Assembly: GCA_903930035.1 (NCBI GenBank)
Contig: CAIYXG010000470.1
Coordinates: 1-28,379, forward strand
Direction: 5' to 3'
Origin: an uncultured Actinomycetes bacterium
GTDB lineage: Bacteria; Actinomycetota; Acidimicrobiia; Acidimicrobiales; Microtrichaceae
Length of the DNA: 28,379 nt
In this document: piece after piece, positions 22,407 to 28,379 of the stretch
How the letters are laid out: the number at the start of each line of letters is the position of its first letter
How positions within the stretch are numbered: the first letter of the stretch is position 1
Position numbers and translations under genes: made by a program
The notes under the pieces: model-generated
Seen by the model: only the letters and a program-made list of their open reading frames with translations
What the model was told of the DNA's origin: nothing
Databases searched by the model: none

Positions 22407-23809
22407 GCGTCGTCGTCCTCGGCCCGCTCCGGCGCGGGCGCCAGGTCCTCGACCGGTCCGTGGTGGCCGCCCCGGTGCTGGTCGAAGCCGGGCAGCGCAC
22501 TGTCGTCGGGCGCGGTGCCCGGACGGTCCAGCCCGAACTCACTGAGCGGCTCGGTCCCCTCGAACAGGTCGAGCGCCGGCGCCTGGTGGCGCTGGGACGC
22601 GGCGGCCAGGTCGGCGGCCTTCTCCTCGGGCCGTCGGTAGCGGGTCTCCTTGAGCCGGAGGAACGGCTTCTCCACGAAGCGGAAGGACGCCATGCCGGCC
22701 AGCACCCCGAGCGCGGAGACGACCAGGCCGACGGCGTACTTCTTGGCGCCGTACGACTCGTCGATCAGTCCCAGGAACGGCAGGGCCACGGGGATGTGCC
22801 AGAGGTAGATGCCGTAGGACCGGGCGCCCAGGTAGCGGAACGGCTGCCAGGCCAGGGCACGGCCGTACACGGTCGCCGGCCGGAAGAACAGGTCGAGCGT
22901 GATGGGGGCCAGGCCGAACAGCGCCAGCTGGTACACCGGCCCGCCGAACAGCCCGAAGCCGGGGATGCGGCCACCGCCGACCAGGATCCCCACGAACAGG
23001 ACCCAGCCGACCGGGCCGAGCCACGCGAGCAGGCGCAGGACGTGCGCGGGGACCGGCCGGGGGATGGCGCGGGCCACGAACGCCGTCAGGCAGCCCAGGA
23101 CGATCATGTCGGGCCGGACCGCGGCGATCCGGTAGACGACCCCCTGCCAGGTGACGTCGCCCTCGTCGACGAACCGGCCGACGTTCGTGGGGTTGAACTC
23201 GATCATGTAGTTGAGCCGCACCCGCAGGAACACCATGACGGCGATGAACACCACCGCCCCGACGATCAGGTTGCGGTCGTTGCGGCGGGTCGCCTTCTTG
23301 AGGGTCCGGTTCAGTACGAGGGGCCAGACGAAGTAGAACTGCTCCTCGACCGTGAGGCTCCAGGTGTGGCCGATGAGCCCGATGCGGCCCGGCAGGAACG
23401 CCGCCACCACGTAGTAGCTGTAGGTGGCGGCCGCCACGAGCTCGACCCACCACAGGTCCGCCTCGGCGACGGCCTCCGGCGCCAGGACCTTCACCACCAG
23501 CATGAACAGCAGGAAGATCCCGAGCATGGCGTACATGGCCGGGAACAGGCGCAGCACGCGCCGGGAGTAGAAGTTCTTGAGGCTGACGGTCCCGGTGGCG
23601 TACTTCTCGTCGAGCAGCAGCGTGGTGATCAGGAAGCCCGACGCCACGAAGAACCAGTCGATGACGATGGGCGTGCCCAGGAACTTGTCGAGCAGGCCGG
23701 CGTGGTAGCCGACGACGATCAGGACGAAGATGCCGCGCAGGCCGTCGAACGACGGGATGTGTCCCAGCCGTTCGCCCTCGACCTTGATCAGCCGTTGTCC
23801 GTCGCTCAC
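22403..23809 (-). CDS. Acyltransferase 3 family membrane protein (OafA/YrhL-like), copy 1
   Basis: A 468-residue paralogue of the next gene, with IPSFDGLRGIFVLIVVGYHA (18-37, His36), VIDWFFVASGFLITTLLLDE, FYSRRVLRLFPAMYAMLGI and TWSLTVEEQFYFVWPLVL. After the last helix and KPFLRLKETRYRR it has a soluble tail of roughly 75 residues, acidic and His-containing (GFDQHRGGHHGP, ending ERAEDDDA), absent from copy 2 and probably cytoplasmic. The GTG at 23807-23809 is chosen because the family domain begins shortly after it; the open frame continues upstream into parE without similarity. GGGGAG lies 14 bases before the GTG, further than usual, inside an imperfect palindrome. Probably acylates a cell-envelope glycan; acceptor unknown. 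Confidence 0.9.
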   Translation of the reverse strand: MSDGQRLIKVEGERLGHIPSFDGLRGIFVLIVVGYHAGLLDKFLGTPIVIDWFFVASGFLITTLLLDEKYATGTVSLKNFYSRRVLRLFPAMYAMLGIFLLFMLVVKVLAPEAVAEADLWWVELVAAATYSYYVVAAFLPGRIGLIGHTWSLTVEEQFYFVWPLVLNRTLKKATRRNDRNLIVGAVVFIAVMVFLRVRLNYMIEFNPTNVGRFVDEGDVTWQGVVYRIAAVRPDMIVLGCLTAFVARAIPRPVPAHVLRLLAWLGPVGWVLFVGILVGGGRIPGFGLFGGPVYQLALFGLAPITLDLFFRPATVYGRALAWQPFRYLGARSYGIYLWHIPVALPFLGLIDESYGAKKYAVGLVVSALGVLAGMASFRFVEKPFLRLKETRYRRPEEKAADLAAASQRHQAPALDLFEGTEPLSEFGLDRPGTAPDDSALPGFDQHRGGHHGPVEDLAPAPERAEDDDA

Positions 23810-23820
23810 CGTTCGGATCC

Positions 23821-23858
23821 GTTCTCCCCGGGAACGCCCCGGAAAACTCCCCCGGGGC
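23821..23858 (-). promoter_or_regulatory. Two consecutive inverted repeats in the leader of the acyltransferase operon
   Basis: GCCCCGG (23836-23842) pairs with CCGGGGC (23852-23858) over a 9-base loop. The adjacent GTTCTCCCCGGGAAC (23821-23835) is an imperfect palindrome that contains, on the minus strand, the GGGGAG upstream of the GTG start. It could be an operator, or a structure that hides or spaces the ribosome binding site. Confidence 0.35.
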
Positions 23859-23898
23859 ACGGTACCGGCAGACCGCCCCGGCTCCCACCCGGCGGGCG

Positions 23899-23914
23899 GG
23901 GGCAGACCTGCCCC
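23899..23914 (-). terminator. Hairpin right after parE
   Basis: GGGGCA (23899-23904) and TGCCCC (23909-23914) form a 6-7 bp stem directly behind the parE stop codon (23916-23918, minus strand). There is no T tract. It probably separates parE from the acyltransferase operon, at least partly. Confidence 0.5.
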
Positions 23915-23915
23915 G

Positions 23916-25970
23916 TCAGACGTCCAGGGACTCGCGGTCGACAAGGTCGGAGTGGTCCAGCAGGTACTGGCGCCGCCGCCCGACGTCGTTGCCCATGAGG
24001 GTCTCGAAGAGGGCCGCCGCCGCGACGCCGTCCTCCATGGTGATGCGCCGCAGGATCCGTGTGCCCTTGTCGAGGCAGGTGACCGCCAGCTCCTCGACGT
24101 CCATCTCGCCCAGCCCCTTGAACCGCACCCACTGCAGGTTCTCGGCCTTGCGGTTGCCCTTGGTCAGCTCCTCGGTGAGGTCGAGCTTCTCCTGCTCGCT
24201 GAACGCGTGCACGACCTTGTCGCCCACCTTGACCGTGTAGAGCGGCGGCTGGGCGGCGTAGACGCGCCCCTCCTCGAGGAGCGGCCGCATGTAGAGGTGG
24301 ATGAGCGTGAGCAGCAGGCACCGGATGTGGCTGCCGTCGACGTCGGCGTCGCACAGGATGATGATCCGGCCGTAGCGGGCGTTCTCGATCTTGAAGTCGG
24401 CGCCCTGGCCCGCCCCGACGGCGGTGAAGAGCGCCTGCGCCTCGGCGTTCTCGACCACCTGCTTGAGGGTGGACTTGCCGGCGTTCACGACCTTGCCCCG
24501 CAGCGGCAGCACGGCCATGTACTCGGCGTTGCGGCCGGCCTTGGCGGGCCCTGCGGCCGAGTCGCCCTCCACGATGAGCAGCTCGGAGTCCTCGCCGTGC
24601 TGGCGGCAGTCGGCGAGCTTGTCGGGCATGCCGGCCGAGTTGAGCTGGGCGGCGCGGCGCTTGGCGTCCTGGGTGGCCTTGGTGCTGACCCGGGTCAGCA
24701 CGGCCTGCGCCACCTTGTCGCGCAGCGCGGCGACGTGGGTCTTGCGGCCGACCGACTCGATCCAGTTGGTGAGCCCGGCCCGCACGACCTCGTTCACGAT
24801 GCCGGTGATGGGCGGCGTGCCCAGCTCCTGCTTGGTCTGGCCCTTGAACTGCGGCTCGGGGAACGTGACCTTGACGGCGGCGACCAGCCCCTCCTGGACG
24901 TCGGTCTTCTCGGCCCGGTCCTGGCCGGACCTGGACAGCTTGGCCAGCTTCTTGGTGCCGGTCAGGAGCGTGTCGTTGACCACCTTGGTGAGTGCCCGGT
25001 CGAACCCGGCGACGTGCGTGCCGCCCTCTGGGGTGGGGATGGTGTTCACGAAGCTGGTGACCACCGTGTCGTAGCCCTTCGTCCAGCGCATCGCGACGTC
25101 CACCGTGCACTGCCGCTCGACCACGGTCATCTTCCCGTCGACCGGGACCTTCTCCTCGAAGGTGCCCGTCCCGTGGAGCGTGATGACCTCGGTGACGGCC
25201 TCGCCCACGGACTGCGAGTCCACCAGGTCGGCGAGGCCGCCCTTGGCGACGAACTCCTCGTCCTTCCCGCCGCTGCGCTTGTCCGACAGGCGGACCTTGA
25301 GGCCGGGCACCAGGAAGCACACCTGGACGCAGTGCTCGCGGACGAGCTGCGGGTCGATGCTCAGGCCGGGGTCGAACACGTCGAGGTCGGGCCAGAACCG
25401 GACCCGGGTGCCCGTGCGCTTGGGCGGCACCTTGCCGGTGACCTTGAGGCTGGACCCGGGCTTGAAGCCGCCCTTGGCGTCGATCTGGCCGGGGACCCGT
25501 TCGACGAAGCAGAGGCGGTGCGTGGCGCCGTCCCGGTCGACCTCGGCCACGACCTTGGCCGCGAGCGCGTTGACGACCGACGCGCCGACGCCGTGCAGGC
25601 CGCCCGACGACGAGTAGGCGCCGGTGCCGAACTTGCCGCCGGCATGGAGCTCGGTGAACACGATCTCCAGCGCCGTGCGCGCGCCGTCCTTTTTGCCGAT
25701 CGGGATGCCGCGGCCGTTGTCGGACACCTCCACCGAACCGTCCTTGTGGAGCGTGACCTCGATCAGGTTGGCGAACCCGGCGGCGGCCTCGTCCACGGCG
25801 TTGTCGATGAGCTCCCACACCAGGTGGTGCAGGCCCTCCGGCCCCGTGCCACCGATGTACATGCCCGGCCGCTTGCGGACGGCGTCGAGGCCGGCGAGCA
25901 GCTGGATGCTCTTCTCGTCGTAGGAGTCGTTCGTGCGGTTCGTCGGTCCGCTGCCGGTCGTGCGCGCCAT
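23916..25970 (-). CDS. parE: Type IIA topoisomerase ATPase subunit, ParE type (topoisomerase IV subunit B)
   Basis: A 684-residue GyrB/ParE protein. The GHKL ATPase has ELIDNAVDEAAAG (53-65), SDNGRGIPI and SGGLHGVGASVVNALA. The transducer domain includes the conserved QTKQELGTPPITG. The TOPRIM domain has VEGDSAAGPAKAGRN, PLRGKVVNAGK and CDADVDGSHIRCLLL, then RFKGLGEMD and the C-terminal QYLLDHSDLVDRESLDV. ParE rather than GyrB is preferred because of RTGTRVRFWPDLDVF with FLVPGLKVRLSD, an actinobacterial ParE pattern as I recall it, and because it follows a ParC-type subunit. ATG at 25968-25970 lacks a strong ribosome binding site. It lies 68 bases after the parC stop, probably in the same transcript. 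Role: chromosome decatenation with ParC. Confidence 0.88.
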   Translation of the reverse strand: MARTTGSGPTNRTNDSYDEKSIQLLAGLDAVRKRPGMYIGGTGPEGLHHLVWELIDNAVDEAAAGFANLIEVTLHKDGSVEVSDNGRGIPIGKKDGARTALEIVFTELHAGGKFGTGAYSSSGGLHGVGASVVNALAAKVVAEVDRDGATHRLCFVERVPGQIDAKGGFKPGSSLKVTGKVPPKRTGTRVRFWPDLDVFDPGLSIDPQLVREHCVQVCFLVPGLKVRLSDKRSGGKDEEFVAKGGLADLVDSQSVGEAVTEVITLHGTGTFEEKVPVDGKMTVVERQCTVDVAMRWTKGYDTVVTSFVNTIPTPEGGTHVAGFDRALTKVVNDTLLTGTKKLAKLSRSGQDRAEKTDVQEGLVAAVKVTFPEPQFKGQTKQELGTPPITGIVNEVVRAGLTNWIESVGRKTHVAALRDKVAQAVLTRVSTKATQDAKRRAAQLNSAGMPDKLADCRQHGEDSELLIVEGDSAAGPAKAGRNAEYMAVLPLRGKVVNAGKSTLKQVVENAEAQALFTAVGAGQGADFKIENARYGRIIILCDADVDGSHIRCLLLTLIHLYMRPLLEEGRVYAAQPPLYTVKVGDKVVHAFSEQEKLDLTEELTKGNRKAENLQWVRFKGLGEMDVEELAVTCLDKGTRILRRITMEDGVAAAALFETLMGNDVGRRRQYLLDHSDLVDRESLDV

Positions 25971-26038
25971 GGCTCGTCAATCACACCACGGGGTGGCGAC
26001 GGCACCGGGGACCGTGCGGCGGACGGGGGCGGAGACGC

Positions 26039-28379
26039 TCACCACCGGCCCGTCCCGACGGCCAGGAACCGGCGCTTGGTGGCCTTGGACGCCAGGTCGC
26101 GCGCCGTGTGGGGGACGGTGAGCGGCTCGGCCTTGGGGTCCGGCCGGGTGGGGTTGTCCGCCTGGCCCACCACCACCAGCAGGCCCTCCTCGGGGCCGAC
26201 GTAGGCCCAGTCCAGCTGGGACTCGGTCCGGAACTTGGTCAGCCGGAGCCCGCCGGTGGCCCGACCCTTGAGCGGGATCTCCGCCGCGTCCGTGACCTTC
26301 GCGGTCTGGGCGTCGGACACCGTGAGCACGATCGTGTCGTCGTCGGCGGTCCCGGCCGCCACCACGGTCGCGCCGTCGGTGAGCTTCATGCCGGCGACGC
26401 CGCCCGCGCCGCGGCCCTGGACGGCGACCGTGCCGGCGCCGCACCGCATGGCCTGCGCGTTCGACGACACGGTCACGACCTCGGCCGAGTCGGGGGCCGG
26501 GAAGACGGCGACCACCTTGTCGCCGGGCTTGAGCTTGATGCACGGCTTGGCGGCGGGGGTGCCGCAGACCTCCTCGACCGTGAGCCGCTTCATGACGCCC
26601 TGGGCGGTGACCAGCATGAGCGGCGGCGGGACGTCGCCCCCGGCCGGGGCGGTCACCACCGACAGGACCTCCTCGCCCTTGTCGAGCGGGGCCAGCTCGC
26701 CGACGGCGGTGCCGCGGGACCGCCCCGTGACCTCGCCGAGCGCCATGACCGTGGTGGGGCAGACCCGGCCGCGGCTGGTGACCAGCCACAGCTGCCCGTG
26801 CGTGGTCGTCCCGACCCGGGCCGTGAGGACGTCGTGGCGGCCGAACGTGCCGGCCCGCCCGCCGTCGACCGGCTCGCGGCCCAGCAGGCCCGACTGCGAG
26901 AGCGTCACGACGCACGGCTCGTCGGCCACGTTGGCGATCTCCTCGGCCATCGCCTGCTCGAGCGTGACGTCGTCGAGCTGGTCCGGCGTGAGCACACGGG
27001 TGCGCCGCGCCGTGCCGTACTTCTCGGTGAGCTCGTCGAGCTCCTTCAGGACGATGGTCCGGCGCCGCTGCTCGGAGGCCAGGATCTTCTCGAAGTCGTC
27101 GATCCGGGTGCGCAGCTCGCCCGCCTCGGTCTCGAGCTCCAGCTTGGCCAGGGCGGTGAGCCGACGGAGCTGCATGTCCAGGATGTGGACGGCCTGGACC
27201 TCCGACAGGTCGAGCTCTGCCATGAGGCGGTCGCGGGCCTCGGTGGCGTCCTGGGAGGACCGGATGATGCTGACGACCAGGTCGATGGCGTCGAGCGCGA
27301 CCAGCAGTCCCTCCACCAGGTGCAGCCGGCGGCGCGCCTTCTCCAGGCGGAACTCGGTGCGGCGCCGGACGACCTCCAGACGGTGGTCGACGTAGTGCTG
27401 GCACAGGTCGTAGAGGCCGACGGTGGTGGGCACCCCCTCGACGAGCACGACGTTGTTCACGCCGAACGTCTCCTCGAGCGGGGTCTGCCGGTAGAGCTCG
27501 GTGAGCACGGCCCGTCCGTTGGCCCCGGGCCGCAGCTCGATCTCGATGCGCAGACCGGTGTGGCGGTCGGAGGTGTTCTTGACGTCGGTGACCATCGGGA
27601 GCTTGTCGGTGCGCATGAGCTCCTGGATGCGCGAGACGACCCGCTCCGGGCCGACCTGGTAGGGGAGCTCGGTCACGACGATGCCCTCGCGGGCCCGGGT
27701 CAGCTGGACCACCTCGGCGGTGGCGCGGACCCGAAAGCTGCCGCGCCCGGTCTCGTACGCCTCGGCCAGGCCGTCGTCGACCACGATGCCGCCCGAGGGG
27801 AAGTCGGGTCCCGGTACCAGGGCCATGAGCTCGGCCGTGGTGGGCTTCGGCCGGCGCTTGGTCATGACGAGCCGGATGGCCTCGGTGATCTCCCGCAGGT
27901 TGTGCGGCGCCATGTTGGTGGCCATACCGACGGCAATACCGGCTGCTCCGTTGACGAGCAAGTTTGGAATTTTGGTCGGTAATACGCTTGGCTCTTGAAG
28001 GGAGTCATCGAAGTTAGGGCGGAAGTCGACCGTTTCTTTTTCGAGGTCGTCGAGCATTTCTTCGGCAATTTTTCGCAAACGCGCTTCGGTGTAACGCATG
28101 GCTGCCGGACTATCGCCATCGACAGAACCAAAGTTTCCTTGCCCGTCTACTAAAGGATAGCGCAAAGACCAAGGTTGCGCCATGCGCACCATAGTGTCGT
28201 AAACAGAGCTGTCGCCGTGCGGGTGGTATTTTCCGAGTACTTCACCGACAATTCTTGCTGATTTCTTGTAGGGACGATTCGAGAATACGCCGAGATCTTG
28301 CATGCCGTAGAGCACGCGGCGGTGTACCGGTTTGAAACCATCGCGTACATCTGGGAGTGCGCGCGATACAATAACAGAC
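26039..28379 (-). CDS. parC: Type IIA topoisomerase subunit A, ParC-type C-terminal part fused in frame to a foreign GyrA-like N-terminal part (5' end outside window)
   Basis: The frame is open from the right edge to TGA 26041-26039, 779 residues visible; about the first 30 residues of the family are missing. It begins inside SVIVSRALPDVRDGFKPVHRR, then KYHPHGDSSVYDTMVRM with Ser and Asp intact at the quinolone-resistance positions, and the catalytic Tyr in AAMRYTEARL. From the conserved GIAVGMATNMAPHNL onward (bases below about 27926) the sequence is high-GC and resembles actinobacterial ParC: VPGPDFPSGG, TELPYQVGPERV, QTPLEETFGVNN, VRRRTEFRLEKA. The C-terminal pinwheel has the degenerate GyrA-box-like QGRGAGGVAGMKL. 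Upstream of the join the DNA is about 50% GC and the protein is GyrA-like (VDGDSPAAMRY, PNFDDSLQEP). The gene as written may be an assembly chimera. Confidence 0.85.
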   Translation of the reverse strand, partial: SVIVSRALPDVRDGFKPVHRRVLYGMQDLGVFSNRPYKKSARIVGEVLGKYHPHGDSSVYDTMVRMAQPWSLRYPLVDGQGNFGSVDGDSPAAMRYTEARLRKIAEEMLDDLEKETVDFRPNFDDSLQEPSVLPTKIPNLLVNGAAGIAVGMATNMAPHNLREITEAIRLVMTKRRPKPTTAELMALVPGPDFPSGGIVVDDGLAEAYETGRGSFRVRATAEVVQLTRAREGIVVTELPYQVGPERVVSRIQELMRTDKLPMVTDVKNTSDRHTGLRIEIELRPGANGRAVLTELYRQTPLEETFGVNNVVLVEGVPTTVGLYDLCQHYVDHRLEVVRRRTEFRLEKARRRLHLVEGLLVALDAIDLVVSIIRSSQDATEARDRLMAELDLSEVQAVHILDMQLRRLTALAKLELETEAGELRTRIDDFEKILASEQRRRTIVLKELDELTEKYGTARRTRVLTPDQLDDVTLEQAMAEEIANVADEPCVVTLSQSGLLGREPVDGGRAGTFGRHDVLTARVGTTTHGQLWLVTSRGRVCPTTVMALGEVTGRSRGTAVGELAPLDKGEEVLSVVTAPAGGDVPPPLMLVTAQGVMKRLTVEEVCGTPAAKPCIKLKPGDKVVAVFPAPDSAEVVTVSSNAQAMRCGAGTVAVQGRGAGGVAGMKLTDGATVVAAGTADDDTIVLTVSDAQTAKVTDAAEIPLKGRATGGLRLTKFRTESQLDWAYVGPEEGLLVVVGQADNPTRPDPKAEPLTVPHTARDLASKATKRRFLAVGTGRW
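27926..28379. other. Low-GC foreign segment with junction near 27905-27930
   Basis: By eye GC falls from about 70% to about 50%; for example 28021-28080 has 28 G/C in 60. Codons switch from nearly all G/C-ending (ATG GCC ACC AAC ATG GCG) to mixed (GGA, GGT, ATT, TTT, AAA). The switch is abrupt and lies in a sequence conserved across all GyrA/ParC proteins (GIAVGMATN). The window ends inside this segment. Confidence 0.85.

Noticed and set aside
21189..23809. Recent tandem duplication of the two acyltransferases
   Set aside because: They share only family motifs. Loops, length and C-terminus differ strongly, so an old duplication or separate acquisition is more likely.
22403..23944. Upstream extension of the first acyltransferase to 23944
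   Set aside because: It would overlap the end of parE and add low-complexity Pro/Gly/Arg sequence with no family similarity. The GTG at 23809 gives the normal N-terminus.
27926..28379. Low-GC segment as a mobile element or genomic island edge
   Set aside because: It continues the same topoisomerase reading frame, with no integrase, repeat or target duplication. A chimera or recombination inside the gene explains it better.

Overview
The window reads as chromosome from a high-GC actinomycete-type bacterium. GC looks near 70% by eye, starts are often GTG, and neighbouring genes repeatedly overlap by ATGA or GTGA. The gene content fits Actinomycetota and is compatible with Acidimicrobiia: overlapping hemE-hemH-hemG genes, an actinobacterial-type HelD, a mycofactocin-type SDR, an F420/PPOX-type oxidoreductase and a ParC/ParE pair. 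The lineage is an inference; there is no rRNA in the window. The last ~450 bases (about 27926-28379) are different: roughly 50% GC, with A/T-ending codons and a Bacteroidota-like GyrA protein sequence, joined in frame to the high-GC parC.

Layout. 1-166: tail of a Ser/Thr/Pro-rich, probably exported protein. 219-3585 (minus): hemE, hemH and hemG with 4-base overlaps, three steps of the coproporphyrin-type heme pathway. 3676-6183 (plus): a small acidic protein and a HelD-type RNA polymerase-remodelling ATPase. 6188-6853 (minus): a DtxR-family metalloregulator, divergent from 6939-8200 (plus): a mycofactocin-type SDR and a ketosteroid-isomerase-like protein. 8207-11989 (minus): a coupled ABC ATPase, a large FtsX-type permease and a PPOX oxidoreductase. 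12062-14930 (minus): a GT2 glycosyltransferase and a polytopic GT-C-like membrane protein. 15054-18542 (plus): a 1162-residue zinc-ribbon/class III cyclase/ATPase/TPR-like protein. 18639-19274 (minus): a 1-Cys peroxiredoxin with an Rrf2/IscR-like palindrome in its promoter region. 19505-19858 (plus): a small Lys-rich protein with a canonical promoter and a strong ribosome binding site. 19990-23809 (minus): two tandem OafA-type acyltransferases and lhgO, all overlapping. 23916-28379 (minus): parC then parE.

Functionally this is mostly housekeeping (heme, topoisomerase, transcription recycling) mixed with envelope-glycan genes and redox/stress genes. No CRISPR array, insertion sequence, tRNA or rRNA was seen. 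No stretch over 300 bases lacks a gene. I found no convincing new multi-gene system. The observations most worth checking are the parC mosaic junction, the IscR-like operator at the peroxiredoxin, altered ligand or catalytic residues in the DtxR-family and KSI-like proteins, and the unidentified Lys-rich protein.
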